The notes: generated from the sequence alone by a model not told the origin. Shown: positions 10,631 to 25,210, counted from the first letter of the stretch. The stretch is 64,000 bases of DNA from Aspidiotus rigidus (GCA_035079385.1 JAVHKY010000029.1:3534001-3598000); one strand, 5' to 3'. Numbers and translations: made by a program.

Positions 10631-11520
10631 CAGGGGTGAGAACCGGAACCAAATACCAGTTCAGGAAGCGGTTCTCCTCCCGTATTTCTAGGATTCTGGA
10701 ACCGGAACCGAAAGGAACCGGATCTCTATCGGGTTCTAGAACTGGAACCGAAAGGAACCGGATCTTACTATCGGGTTCTGGAACCGGAACCAAAAGGAAC
10801 CGGATCTCGCTATTGGGTTCTGGAACCGGAACCGAAAGGAACCGGACCTCTATTGGGTTCTGGAACCGGAACCGAAAGGAACCGGATCTCGCTATTGGGT
10901 TCTGGAACCGGAACCAAAAGGAACCAGATCCCACAATTTAGCCCCCAAGAACCTTTATAACGGGAGCTGCTGAGAAAAAAAACGTGCGGGCGATTTGGCC
11001 TCACGTTCCCACTAATGATGGTGCCCACCAATGCCTTATACCTAGAGACGTTTGGATTTTTGGTGAGTGGGAGTTGAACTATCAGCAGGGGTGAGAACCG
11101 GAACCGAATACCGGTTCAGGAAGCGGTTCTCCTCCCGTATTTCTAGCCTTCTAGGATTCTGGAACCAGAAGTGAAAGGAACCGGATCTCTCTATTGGGTT
11201 CTGGAACCGGAACCGAAAGGAACCGGATCTCACTATCGGGTTCTGGAACCGAAACCAAAAGGAACCGGATCTGTCTATCGGGTTCTGGAACCGGAACCAA
11301 AAGGAACCGGATCTCGCTATTGGGTTCTGGAACCGGAACTGAAAGGAACCGGATCTGTCTATCGGGTTCTGGAACCGGAACCGAAAGAAACCGGATCTCG
11401 CTATTGGGTTCTGGAACCGGAACTGAAAGGAACCGGATCTCGCTATCGGGTTCTGGAACCGGAACCGAAAGGAACCGGATCCCACAATTCAATTCAAGAA
11501 CCTTCATAACCGGAACTGAC
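10631..11520. repeat. 42-bp GGTTCTGGAACCGGAACC minisatellite in two related blocks
   Basis: Two blocks, about 10631-10965 and 11090-11520, each begin caggggtgagaaccggaacc. Each continues through a shared leader (gttcaggaagcggttctcc) into tandem 42-bp units, about six and then about seven, and ends with aagaacctt(t/c)ataac. The unit is largely self-complementary. Because 42 is divisible by three, several frames on both strands stay open and give 14-residue repeats; these are not genes. The shared borders suggest one element, possibly hAT-derived (CAGGGG start), that was duplicated. Confidence 0.8.
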
Positions 11521-12262
11521 CACAGCAGTACAGGAATGTCCCGTCTTGTCTCTCTACTGTGTAACTATGTAATTACGTCTCCTTTTTCTCCGTTTCTCAA
11601 GTTGAACGGATTCTATAGAGTAATTTACTATTATGTGATAAACGTAAATGATTGTACATGAACATTCACAGATTGTTTCAACAGGCTTTGGCGTTTGGTG
11701 ACTGACAGGTTGAATCTCGATTGAATAGGTTACTAATACTACCACAACGACGGCGTTTCGATGACACAAACGAATGGTTCACATAACGACATATATACGA
11801 ATATACAATTCCGTCTTCGCACTTTAAAGGAATATAGGTACTTAAATCGCATTTTTCCTTCTAGCAGTTTTGACGAAAATTTATTCAAAAACGAATGGAA
11901 ACAGCTGTACCTTGGAACAACCTCTGCGACCGATTTTCAAATGAAAAGAAACACACACGCAAAAAGCAGAGGCAAAAAGAACATTGATAAAATACGCGAT
12001 GAGCAAGGCGCAACTGTAATAGACCGATTTTGGGATGACGTATATAATATATATGGCAAATTTACCATAAGTACGCTGCTACTCTGATTTCCTTCATTTT
12101 CTTTTTTGTATGGGATTTTGCAGACTTTGATAAATATTAGAAGAACCTTTCAAATGTTAAGCTTTTGCGATACCTATTGTTTATAAAAATAGAACTCAAA
12201 ATGAACATTTTCATTGTGAAACATTTGGATTAGATGAACAGCAGGGCATGTACACTGTAATA
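11521..12262 (+). repeat. dispersed repeat with shared coding-like segment (copy 1)
   Basis: The stretch about 12004-12255 is clearly related to 57791-58035: both carry a block with gattttgcagactttgataa and atgttaagcttttgcgat, and both end near aacagcagggcatgta. An open frame at 11761-12087 contains IDRFWDDVYNIYGKF; the other copy has IDHFCDDVYIYGKF. Conserved coding-like content suggests a transposable-element protein, but I cannot name it. Confidence 0.5.
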
Positions 12263-13335
12263 AGGTTCGATCAACCAATTTATGTGGGAGTAGCAATTTT
12301 AGATATTTCAAAAACGTTAATGTATGATTTCTATTATAGATTGAAGGAAAGATATGGAGATAGAATAAAATTATTATATATTATATACTGATACTGATTC
12401 ATTAATTATAGCTGTACAGACCAAAGACTTCTATGAAGATAGGAAGGAATGATTAATGAATTTGATACATCAGATTATAAGGAAGATAATGTTTATGAGG
12501 TGCCACCAATTAATAAAAATTAGAAAGGTACTGGGTAAATTCTAAGATGAAATGAATGGTGAAATCTTGGAAGAATTTATTGGACTAGCTTCAAAGTTAT
12601 ACTCTAATAAAAGTTTTTTAATCATATGATGATGAAATGAAGAAAGCAAAGGGAGTGAAAAAAAATATTATTAAAAATCAGATAACTCATAATGATTATA
12701 AAATATGCTTAGAAAATAAAATAACTAAGACTATTTATTGTTGTGAATGTTTTTGTGCTGGTGGTACCATTGTCGTTGGAGTGAATTTGTAATGAATGAT
12801 CGTTGCTATGTTTTTTTTCTTGTTCTTGTTATTCTTTTTAATGTTGTTGCTATTATGGGTTTATTATTTGTACTTTATTTGTTACCTCTTATTGAAATTG
12901 TTATTATTTTTGTTCCGTGTTTTTGGCACCTTCTGTTTTGTTTGATATTTTCTTGTTTTGTTCTCCATCTTTGTCCCCCCCCCCCCATAATTTAATTTAT
13001 CTATACATAATAATAATAATCAACGCGTACCACTCGCCCCCCAAGGGGCATCGGCATTCCTTTGAGCATGTAAAATTTTGTAAATTATAATCTGAATAAA
13101 GGCGTCTTTGAATTGAATTGAATTGAATTAAACAGAAGATGATAAGGAGTACAAAACATGAAATTTATACCATTGAACAGAATAAAAGAGGATTAAATTC
13201 ATTTGATGATAAAATATATTTAGTTAATGGACAAACTGATACATTACCTTGGGATCATTATAATGTTAATGTAAAATGAAATAATTTTATTCAACATTTA
13301 AAAAATCTCAATAAAAAGGGAGTTATTGAAAAATA
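12263..13335 (+). pseudogene. broken family-B DNA polymerase relic (Polinton/Maverick- or adintovirus-like)
   Basis: Plus-strand fragments resemble the palm and C-terminal part of protein-primed family-B DNA polymerases of Polinton/Maverick elements and related viruses. Seen are a segment with FDQPIYVGVAILD, the metal-binding motif C YTDTDS near 12390, FDTSDYKED near 12460, and after an interruption RSTKHEIYTIEQNK near 13145. It is dead: a short duplication just before motif C shifts the frame, stops follow, and about 400 bp of a LINE tail splits it. The upstream polymerase domains and the other proteins of such elements are not visible nearby. Whether the source was a transposon or an integrated virus cannot be told. 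Confidence 0.75.
12731..13130 (+). mobile_element. 5'-truncated LINE tail inserted in the polymerase relic
   Basis: The segment ends aataaaggcgtctttgaatt and then (TTGAA)n. A polyadenylation-like signal plus short tandem tail is how many insect non-LTR retrotransposons finish. The polymerase similarity stops before it and resumes right after it. Its 5' part is T-rich and non-coding. I found no clear target duplication. Confidence 0.65.
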
Positions 13336-13429
13336 AATATAATTGTGCTAAACCCTTTCATCAAATGTGTTGAAAGTTTATAAAATCAGTTAAAAATGAA
13401 GTAATATAACAAGAATAAGATAGTACCGC

Positions 13430-14130
13430 TTAGAAGATGGTGAAAAATTGAAACTACTCAATTCTCTCAAATATAAGCTTAAAAATGGAGAAAGCAGTGA
13501 CTGTGCCAGACTGCGTTGGGATGAATATGATATACAGTTAAAAATCTTACAGAAAGCGAGAAAATCTCACCTGAATTTTTTATAGAATTAAAATTATTAA
13601 ATTCTCTTAAATATTGACTCAAAAATGAAGAAATTGATAATTTTTTGAACGTGTCAAATTTCCTCAAATATTAGGACAAAAATGATGAAATTGGTGATTT
13701 TTTTATACATTGAAAATATTGGTTTGTAAAATGATGGATTTTCGAATATGTTAAATTTCTTCAAATATTAGGTCAAAAATGAATGAAATCCATGATTGTG
13801 CCAGACTGCGTCAGGGTGAATATGATATACAGTTAAAAATCTCACAGAAAACGTGAAAATCTCACGTAAATTTTTTATAGAATTGAAAGTATCAAATTCT
13901 CTCAAATATTGTCTCAAAAATGAAGAAATCTATAATTTTTTGAATGTGTTAAATTTCCTCAAATATTAGGTCAAAAATGAAGAAATTGATGATTTTTTTA
14001 TATCCGTACATTAGAAATATTGGTTTGGAAAATGATAGATTTTTAAATTTCCTCAAATATTGGAGTCAAAAATGAAGAAATCCATGATTGTGCCAAACTG
14101 TGCCAGGATGAATATCTTATATCTACTGGC
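13430..14130. repeat. tandem array, period about 293 bp
   Basis: The landmark tgaTTGTGCCAgACTGcg occurs at 13498, 13793 and 14085, spacings of 295 and 292 bp. Within each unit a shorter motif, cctcaaatattaggtcaaaa, recurs two or three times, so the long unit probably grew from a shorter one. AT-rich and non-coding. Confidence 0.75.
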
Positions 14131-14755
14131 AGAAACCTCTTCTGGTCATAGAAATAGTGATAGAGGGGCTCAAAACAAAGAAATTTTCTCTTAAAAGTTC
14201 CAATAAAGCTTTGAAGTTTAATGTACATTGACTATAATTTTCCTATATCTATCTTCAATACACAAAAATTAATGGATTTCCCTTTTATTGCGTTAATGAA
14301 CCAAAAAATGTATCAAGTATTGACAAACAACAAAATATATTGGGTTGATGTTTTACCAATTTCCTTGGAAAAATATCTTGACTTTTATACAGCGCTATTT
14401 CTTGAATTTTTCTATTGACATTTTAGCCTGACTGGAGACAATCTAAGACCTGTATTTCCCTTTCATCGCATTAGTGGACCAAATTGTGAAACAAGTATTG
14501 ACTATTGACAAATGACAAACAACCAAATATGAGGACTATTATTAATTCATTATGTAGAAAGGGCCTGGAGTCACAGAGAGACATTTTTTGCAGAGATCAT
14601 GACTTTTAGACGTTTTAGTTCATTACAGATCTTTTTTTTTGTGCGGGATTATACCCATCTCTGTAAAAAGGGTCTCTGTCACCTCTTTTTCTCCTATTCC
14701 TCTGAATTCAATATTCATCAGATTGACAATGTACCTATTTTATTGCATCTTATAA

Positions 14756-14992
14756 AAATGCCAATTTTCTACGCACAATACACGTCACAATTGTCCAACA
14801 TTTGACGTTTCTTATCAACTGGACCCTTTTTAGCAAAACCCAACCAAGCAACATGATAACAATCTGGCAAAAAGGAGAATCTCTGCTTATAGTAAAGGAA
14901 CATTGACATTTCTCTAGATTGTTATCATGTCGCTTGGTTGGGTTTGGCTAAATAGGGTCCAACTGTGCCCCGTGATAAAATTGGCATTCTTA
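14756..14992. repeat. inverted repeat with about 45-bp near-perfect core arms
   Basis: The arm at about 14820-14866 (aaaacccaaccaagcaacat, then gataacaatct) is the reverse complement of about 14917-14962 (agattgttatcatgtcgctt, then ggttgggttt). Weaker outer pairing (atgccaatttt / aaaattggcat) extends it to 14756 and 14992. It is likely a MITE or foldback element sitting upstream of CSTF1. Confidence 0.65.
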
Positions 14993-15086
14993 AATAGATC
15001 AGAGTTTAGACAAAAAAAAAAAAAAAAAATTACCAATCTTAATGGCAGCCTAGCAGAGCGCAGACTGCAGAGTTCTGAATCATTAG

Positions 15087-15094
15087 TGACGTCA
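15087..15094. promoter_or_regulatory. CRE-like palindrome TGACGTCA upstream of CSTF1
   Basis: A perfect TGACGTCA lies about 450 bp upstream of the CSTF1 start codon. CREB/ATF-type factors bind this sequence in animals. Its use here is an inference from position and motif only. Confidence 0.35.
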
Positions 15095-15545
15095 CGAGAA
15101 TGAACGCGGTAATTTTTTTGCTTCCCACGGTTCGCGAAAGAACGCGAGTCGCAAACTGATCACTGAATGCGATCAAAATTTTCGCGAACGCCCGCTGTTT
15201 CATCAATTTCTTATAACTTTTTTGACGCGGGCTTTTCTAATGAGGTAAACTTTTTACTGTTCTGGTTTGGGCCGACTTTGGAAGTGTTGGTGCCGACTCA
15301 TCGTCATTATTATCAACGTTTATCCGCTGAAGGTTTGTACTCATTATTCATTTTCACTCTATGAACTAATACAGCCGGTGTATGGCTAGGGTTGATTATG
15401 TAAGATTATGAACACCGGTTGATAAAGATACCGACAAGTGATTCGCAGTTTCTCAGGAGTTTCTCGCTGTTTCATAGTACATATATTTGGAAAATAGTTT
15501 TCTGAACTCTTACATGCAGTACGTGATTTTTTACAGGTTTCTGTC

Positions 15546-18223
15546 ATGAAGGAAGTAATGGATGTTGATGAGATTGCTGATAAGAATGTCATCAAAAATA
15601 GAGACTTACTCTACAGATTAATTATAAGGTTGGTAAACCTTCAAACTGCGTCTCTTGTTAATCTGTATGTCAAGTTACATTTGGTGTTAATTTTTCGCAG
15701 TCAATTGCATTACGATGGCTATAGTACCGTGGCATCAAATCTATCAGCTCTCGTTCAAGCAGATCCTCCTTGCCCTCCGTCCGATCGTTTGTACAATTTG
15801 ACTACGATCGGATTGAAACATGAGCCAGATAGACAGAAACGAAATGAAAACACTCCAACACTTGGTCTTAATCCTATTCAAGAAATTCTCATTGGTCCTG
15901 GTTTAGGTAAATATCTGTGTTATTTTATCATCATGACCATTTATTTATCTGTCGATAGCTGCTATATTTTGACGGATTTGACGAATTATTTGACTTGTTA
16001 CAGACTTGGAATACGAAACCGATGTCGTATCTACCGCTCCTGAACCAGCTCTGTATGAAACTGCTTATGTTACGTCTCATAAGGGTGCTTGTCGTGCCGG
16101 TGCGTTTAGTGTTGATGGTCAACTTATTGCCACTGGAAGTCTGGACGCTTCTATCAAGGTAGTTTTCTTGAAATCATACGTAGACATGTACGAATTAAGT
16201 ATGAATTGCAAGATAACTATTAAAAATCTCTGTTCAGATTTTAGATGTGGACCGTATGCTCGCTAAGTCGTCAGCTGAAATTGAGAACGCTGTAGATAAT
16301 CAGAGTCATCCTGTCATTCGAACCCTGTACGATCACGCGGAAGAAGTTACGTGTTTGGAATTTCATCCCACGTCCACCATTCTCATATCTGGTTCTCGTG
16401 ATTGTAATTTGAAAATGTTCGACTACGGTAAAGCTTCTGTCAAGAAAGCTTATAAAGTTATCGCTGTAGGCACATTTGAAATACTCTCGTTTGCTCCACC
16501 ATCATGCTTCAATAATTTTGATTGTGTATGTTGTTATTTTTATATAGGACTGTGAACAAATTCGTTGTTTATCGTTTCATCCGTCTGGAGACTACATAGT
16601 CGTCGGGACTAACAGTCCTATAATCAGATTGTATGACGTGAATACGAGTCAATGCTTTGTCGGAGCTGTAGCAAGTAACCATCACACTGCTCCCATTACT
16701 TCGATCAAGTATTGTTTTTTCGTTTTCAAATCCGAAGAAGTTGTTTTGTATTCGTAGCAGGTTTAAATAATATTTTCCGATAGGTTTTCACCTGGTGCAA
16801 AATGTTTTACTTCGAGTAGTCGAGATGGAAGTATAAAGCTGTGGGATGGAGTTTCTAACAAATGCGTGAATACCTTCCAGAAGGCGCACGGGGGTGCTGA
16901 AGTGTGCTCTGTGTTATTCTCGCGAAACGGGAAGGTTGGTAGTGAGTTCAGATCATTCCTTATTTTGAGTTTTTTCACAAGCCGTGGATTCTGAGGATGG
17001 AATCACAATTGTTATCTACATAGTTTTTTGAATAATGTAACCGAATTTCTTTGAATATTTTGGAAAAATTCCGTTTATTGCAATTGATGCACTTGGTGTG
17101 TATGTCTAATCATATCTTCATGCATTTCAGTACATTCTATCGTCCGGTAAGGATTCGACTGTAAAATTGTGGGAACTATCAACTAGTCGTTGTTTAATTG
17201 CGTACACTGGAGCTGGAACAACAGGTACACACTCAACAAGAGAGAATATAATTTATTCTTCGTTGTATAATCAATAAAAAAAAATTATTCATCCTAATGC
17301 AAACAGGTAAACAAGAACATAGAGCTCAAGCGGTTTTCAATCATACTGAAGATTTCATAATGTTTCCTGATGAAGCTACAACTTCCTTGTGCGCGTGGAA
17401 TTCACGAAATGCATCCAGACAGCAATTACTGTCATTAGGTATTGTTAAAAGAAACGTTTTATAACAGTCCGACTGCAGTAAAATTGCTTAGGATTAAAAA
17501 GTTCCTAGTTCTAGAACCTCTTTTCTTCGTAGTCAGGGTAAAAGAAGTTTGTTCCAAAACATTTTGATTATCGTTCGGAATTCTTGTTTTTAAAACAATG
17601 AATGATAATAAAAAAATTTCTGAGGTAGAAGAAGACTAAAAATGAGATGGAAAAATTTACAAAAAAAACTGTTATTTTGACATTCTAATCCAGAAAAGAT
17701 GAATTTCGTAATTTTTAACGGAATTCTTCTCGAATTTCCTTTACTCATGGTGAAAACTAGGAAAATTTTCTATGAAAAGATAGCTTAGTAAAAGTATTGA
17801 ATCAATATTTCTCTAGAGTAACTCGAAATATTCTGAATTTACAATCAATAAGAATAAGAGAACTTGGACTATCCGCATGTATGACAGACAGGAGATTCTT
17901 ACATCTTTGAAGAAATGTGTCGAATTTCTCGCACTCGCCCCTCTCATAATTTTATAAATCGTACAACATGCGTGTGGTTCTGTTAAAGAAAAAAAATTGA
18001 AAAATAACAGTCCGGATTTTCAAATTGAGCTTTTTAGGTGTTTTCATCATATGTCGACTTGACTAGACTTGCCATGATTTTTATTGCTTGTATGAATTTT
18101 TCTATAGGTCATAATGGTCCTGTTCGTATGATCGTACATTCACCTCATTCTGCTGCGTTCATCACCTGTTCGGATGACTTTCGTGCTCGATTCTGGTATC
18201 GAAAGCACCTACACGTTATGTAA
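15546..18223 (+). CDS. CSTF1: cleavage stimulation factor subunit 1 (CstF-50), WD40 protein
   Basis: Subunit of the cleavage stimulation factor that helps define the mRNA 3' cleavage site in the nucleus. Exons: 15546-15628, 15701-15906, 16004-16158, 16238-16465, 16548-16708, 16784-16934, 17131-17224, 17307-17438 and 18108-18223, joined in phase to 441 residues (human 431). The N-terminal dimerisation part ([16 protein letters not shown]) is followed by WD40 repeats from about residue 105. Family stretches include [75 protein letters not shown] and the end [14 protein letters not shown]. Most introns are 70-200 bp; the last is 670 bp. An AATAAA lies near 18380. It converges on GOLGA7. Identification is secure; the end of exon 4 is the least certain boundary. 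Confidence 0.95.
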
Positions 18224-18735
18224 ACATAGGTTATTTTAACCCGGTTGAACGGAATGTATCATTTGATTAATGTATTCGTGTACTTTTTTTTTTGTCTTCT
18301 ACTATTGTTTGATACTATTACATGTTGTTTTTGAATCCGAAGACCATTTTCTTAGAACAGAAGAGAAAATATTCCAACGAATAAAATGTACTTAGAATGT
18401 ATTTAAGGAAATAGATGTTTCTGTAATATCATGTACAAATACTGGTAAAAAAATTGCACCTCAGAAAATAGTGTACTCGAATTAACGCTCCTGTTGTTAG
18501 GGTTAATTAAGTAATAGAATTTAACAATGAGGACAACAAAAAAAATACGGACTAAATGAGTTTTCCGCGTGAAATACGTATACATTGACTTAGATCTTAC
18601 ACACAATATTTCAATAGTAATCATCAAACGTTATTTTTGTTCCTGTCTAGCCATCCTTGATGATCTGGGTATTATGTACGCTTCTGATCCTATACATCAC
18701 ATGAAAAATTCTTCCGTAGAACCATGTAGAAGCGG

Positions 18736-19428
18736 TCATGCTCTAGATATGATCGGTTGATCTAATATCACTATCTCTATCTGAAATCAATATTACTGAT
18801 ATCAGAAATTCTTTTAGCGTACATATGAAGTTGAAAATAGAAGTTGCAATACGTACTACTCTCAACCCTCGTTCGGCTGGATTCACTAATAATAACCCTC
18901 GCGGTATGTAAACTTTTTCGTTTTGCTCAGCAACAAATTTAGCAATTTTCTTCAAATTCTGCGGGGCATAAAAAAGAAAAATTAAAATTTTATCGATCAT
19001 TCAACTTTTGCGCGAAATATTCGTTTTGTAAGTTACCTTCTCGTAATGAGATTCTACACATAAAAACATTAGGTACGCGGTAAAGCATGCGCAACATCCT
19101 TGACAATAGGTTCTACAAGAGGCAGACTCGGCTTCTTCGAAATATGCGTTCAGTTGGTTGACGGTGTATTCAAAGGCTGACTTCTCGATCTAAAAAATAA
19201 ATAAATTAATGCTGTATTCAGTGCAGGTTTATCACTTTACACTTGAAATTCATAAATCGATAGAATTCTCGTAACGAGACAAGAAGAGGGAAAACACACT
19301 TTGTCCTGTAGCTCGTCAGGCAAATTGACCTGAAATCGCACCATTGTACCGAGTGAATAATCTCTTTGGATGAATACTTTGGCACAATTCTGAGTGGGAG
19401 ATATGTTCGACAATCTACCGCTGGTCAT
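18736..19428 (-). CDS. GOLGA7: Golgin subfamily A member 7 (Erf4-like palmitoyltransferase subunit)
   Basis: Small Golgi protein that partners DHHC-type palmitoyltransferases (ZDHHC9 in humans, Erf2-Erf4 in yeast) that lipidate Ras-like proteins. Exons on the minus strand: 19428-19300, 19189-19037, 18958-18857 and 18780-18736, all GT-AG and phase 0, giving 142 residues (human 137). Family motifs: [34 protein letters not shown] (the cysteines are likely palmitoylated), [21 protein letters not shown] and RGLRVIEI. The last exon is only 15 codons and is reached by a 76-bp intron; reading through that intron gives a false longer C-terminus. The ATG at 19428 is chosen because the codon before it in frame is preceded by a splice acceptor near 19449. 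Confidence 0.9.
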
Positions 19429-20102
19429 TTTGACTGCTTTCAATTTCCTAAAACGAAAATCAACTTATAATTAAAACCTCGGCAAAATGAAAAGTTTCAT
19501 TCAGTTGATGATTCTTACCTAAACGCAGTCTAAACACTCGCGGAAAAATTTAATATCATAAAACATAGCAATACAAATGGAGAGGCGCAAGATTTCGACT
19601 TGCCCAGCAGTAATTGTAGCTCTACATGGAGAAATGTGAAGTTTAGATGGATATGGATTATGGAAATCTCAATAATATCTCAACTCCTCCTTGAAAATTC
19701 TAATACTTTTTCCGATTTCAAATTCATTGTTCCCAAGCTAGTCCCACTTCCCAACTACTGAAAGATAGAATTCTCCAAAAATCTTGGACTCCTAAATTTG
19801 GCAACACTGAGTGAAAAAACGATTTGGAGAAAAACATCTTCCTCATCGAAAATGGCCCTATAAAGAGTCTTTTTCTCCGGATTTATACTTTGAAGTTCCC
19901 TTTGCTTTTGATGATTGCGATACCATCGCTCCCTAACACAATCTATACAAATTGGTATATTCTTTGCAACCAGTGCCCCACCATCTTAATAGTGATAGCA
20001 CAGTCGATTGTACATTACTTGCTTGCTTGAATAATCCATGGGCGTAGTACCATAGTTGTGCTCGTTATTCGTTTGGTTCATCGCAGAATTTTAGTTTGAA
20101 AA

Positions 20103-22457
<2,355 letters not shown>

Positions 22458-24060
22458 ATTAGTAAGTATCATCGAAATTCACTTTTAGAAAGGAAAATGA
22501 GTAATATTTTCGCTTAGCATAGGAGGAAAGTTATCTACTATTTTTCTGCTAAATATTTAAATATTAGAAGAATGAACTTTTCATGAGAATAGTTACTGAA
22601 TTAATTTTCCCATCGAACTGAACGTGACTTCTGTAAAGCGATTATAAGTTTATGTACTTCTTCCGTTTATTCAACAAAGAATAGAGAATGAAACGAAAAA
22701 TTGTATTGAATAAGATGCATTCGTGGAAACATTTCAACAGGTATTTAAAATTTTATCTTGTATTCTGCTGTTCTAGGTTACCATCGTGTCAACTGTACGT
22801 AACTTATCAGTTTAAAAATCATTCCATAAGTATGTAATTTCATTCTATACTATTTCTTTTTTCTTCTTGTCCCTGAAGAGGAAGCTTTGTAATTGTTTTA
22901 TTGTTAAAAATAAAGTAGTGTGTTTTCGTGTTATGACTAGTTTTTTTTTTGTCGTCTTGCAATCTTCAATTTGGTTGCGGAGATTTTTATAAAATATTTT
23001 GCAACGGGAAACTATTTCAGGTTAGTTGAATATTTCGTTGGACGCGGAAATTTGAAAAATGTTGAAGCTTGGTGCAAACGATATCGACCTTCAGGGATTC
23101 AAGGAATATATATATCAGAAGTGGAACTTGGACAACTTTCCTCTATCAAACTGCACATAAGGAGGGAGATTTGAAAAAATTTGAAATTTTGGAAGAAAGA
23201 CTTGGAAAAATTCAGACTCTTGAGGTTTATATCATGAGAAAAAGGACCTCAAAAATTGAGATTTTCGTACTTTTTTTTGTTGGTATCCACAGGAATTGAA
23301 AAATTTTCCGCAGAAGTGTCGATCTGCGAGCCACAGCATCAGCACTCCTCTAAGAAAATCACGGACACGAGTTCTGTCCTTTGAAGCTGAAACTTCACGT
23401 AGGAATGTTATAGATACCATGTAACTTAAAACAGTTTTTGGTGGCTAACTGGATGGTTTTGGTTATAATCGTTAGAATATAACGACTATAAAACAGTTAT
23501 AACCGTTCGAAAAGTTGAAACTGTTACGGTCATATCTTTCTATTAATCATTCTCTTCCAACGGTTTTCAGTCAATCCGTCAACATATTTTTTCAGGACAT
23601 CCACGGAACATTAACAAGTTTCCTGCACTGCACTCCTACTTTGTGAAACCTCAAATTTTAGCCTTCTCTTTACATTTAAGATTGAATTCAGTAGGTATTG
23701 CAAAAGTGGCACGCTCCCTTAGTCTTGATTCTATTACTACAATATTATCATCGACGACCATACTGTACTTCTAGGAATGGGTATGGCCACTTGGCCATTG
23801 ATTGGGTTTACTTTGGTACTAAGGTTTACTCTTGCAAAACCGCAACGCTCTCCCCGACACCCTCATCAGCATTGACCCTGTTACAATGACGTCATCTCAA
23901 TCGAATCGTTCACGTTAAGAGAAAGTTCCAGAAAGAGGCTAAAGGTACTAAGGAACGATTTGAGAAAGGGCTTTTCTCGTGTTAGTGCGTTAACAATATT
24001 GTTAGGTATCAGTTCCGCTGAATATAATTACACAAGGAAAAGTACGCTTCCTGGAAGAAA
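22458..24060. other. intergenic, no recognised gene
   Basis: V-ATPase 3' region, then AT-rich DNA. Plus frames at 22971-23174 and 23069-23299 overlap and look superficially protein-like, but they lack splice context or known similarity. Around 23450-23530 are short gttataa/ttataac repeats similar to those at 59-60 kb. Confidence 0.45.
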
Positions 24061-24275
24061 AGAAGAAAGATCCACTGTTCAGCGTGGTAATTTTCGGGAA
24101 AATTCTAGGGAAGAAACCAAGAGGAAGAAGAAGATCGACTCTCATGGATTGAATAATACGTGTATTCATGTTTTTATGTATTTACGTACTTATAATGTGC
24201 ACATGATTTTGAGGGGCTACCTCCTGAGCAGGAGACGCCTACAATATACAATACAATACAATCAGTTGTTGATAT
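24060..24275 (+). mobile_element. LINE 3' end (C-terminal codons, UTR and TACAA tail)
   Basis: The plus strand reads ILGKKPRGRRRSTLMD then stop near 24100-24150, the usual closing motif of many LINE ORF2 proteins (GKRPRGRPR...W). After about 100 bp of 3' UTR it finishes gacgcctacaatatacaata, a tandem TACAA tail. The rest of the element is missing, consistent with 5' truncation. Confidence 0.6.
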
Positions 24276-25210
24276 ACGAACACCTGGTAAGTAACTCTTT
24301 CTCAAATTTTTTCATCATTCTCTCTTGAGCCCTCTATCAAGTAAATAAATTTGGAAATTTCGACCTTGAGTAGAGATGAACGTGTATGCTTTACCTACTC
24401 ACACACATTAGATACCTACACGTTGTAAACCATACACGATAATGCAACCCGCAACATAACAAGAATGGTGCACAGAGATAGAAGTTAGAATTTTGTATTA
24501 AATTTTACTCAACTTGGTAGATAATATTCTAATTAATGACTACCTACGCGAAGGAAGATAATGATTCATAAATCATAACCACGGATAAATTTAATAATTC
24601 GATTATTAATATCGATCTTTGGAAGACGATCCTAATATGATTGTAATCAAGTATCTTGAAAATTGCCAAAATTACCTACCATGGGATGAAATTGAGAACG
24701 AACTAGTCTATGTTATGTATTCTATAGCACGACGTTCATGTAGGTATTTGATTGCATCGATACCAATTACGATTTTTTAACTACCTGCTCACGTTAAAAT
24801 TGTAAAGTATTTTCAACGATGAAAACAATAATGCTAACATCTTTCGCAATCACAGCCACATCTAGAGTATTCTCATTACTAGAGATTTGTTAAAATCTGT
24901 TCCTCATTATTTCCATATTGACCATATGATGAGTAAAAAAAGATGTACATGTAGCTCGAAATCACATGACATAATTTTTGTAACAAAATTAAGATGGATC
25001 ATCCGCAACATGAAACGAGTGCCTAAACCCCCACTCAAGAAGTGAAGATGATTTTTTTGTAAAAATGTATCGAAGCGCAAAAAGAATGATTTAATTATTC
25101 ACGTACTACACCATCTTTCGAAGTTCAAAATACATTTTCATATATTTATTGAAACGGTTCAGATACGTTATTTGTACTATTTTGAACATAAATTGTACGA
25201 AGACCTGCTA
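24276..25210. other. intergenic AT-rich DNA, nothing recognised
   Basis: No long frames, no clear repeats and no RNA gene signature that I can see. Confidence 0.45.

Noticed and set aside
10596..11661. Several 100-155 codon open frames on both strands over the GGAACC repeats
   Set aside because: They arise because the repeat unit is 42 bp (a multiple of three) and low in stops; the same region is open in multiple frames and shows no start, splice or family signal.
13430..14130. CRISPR-like array
   Set aside because: Repeats are contiguous, long and degenerate in a eukaryotic intron-bearing genome; there are no unique spacers of even size and no cas genes.
18569..18760. Plus-strand frame as an extra CSTF1 exon
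   Set aside because: CSTF1 already ends in its conserved C-terminus at 18223, and this region is the 3' end of GOLGA7 on the other strand.
22971..23299. Possible gene downstream of the V-ATPase B subunit
   Set aside because: Two overlapping frames share text by a shift, no splice sites fit, and no family is recognisable.
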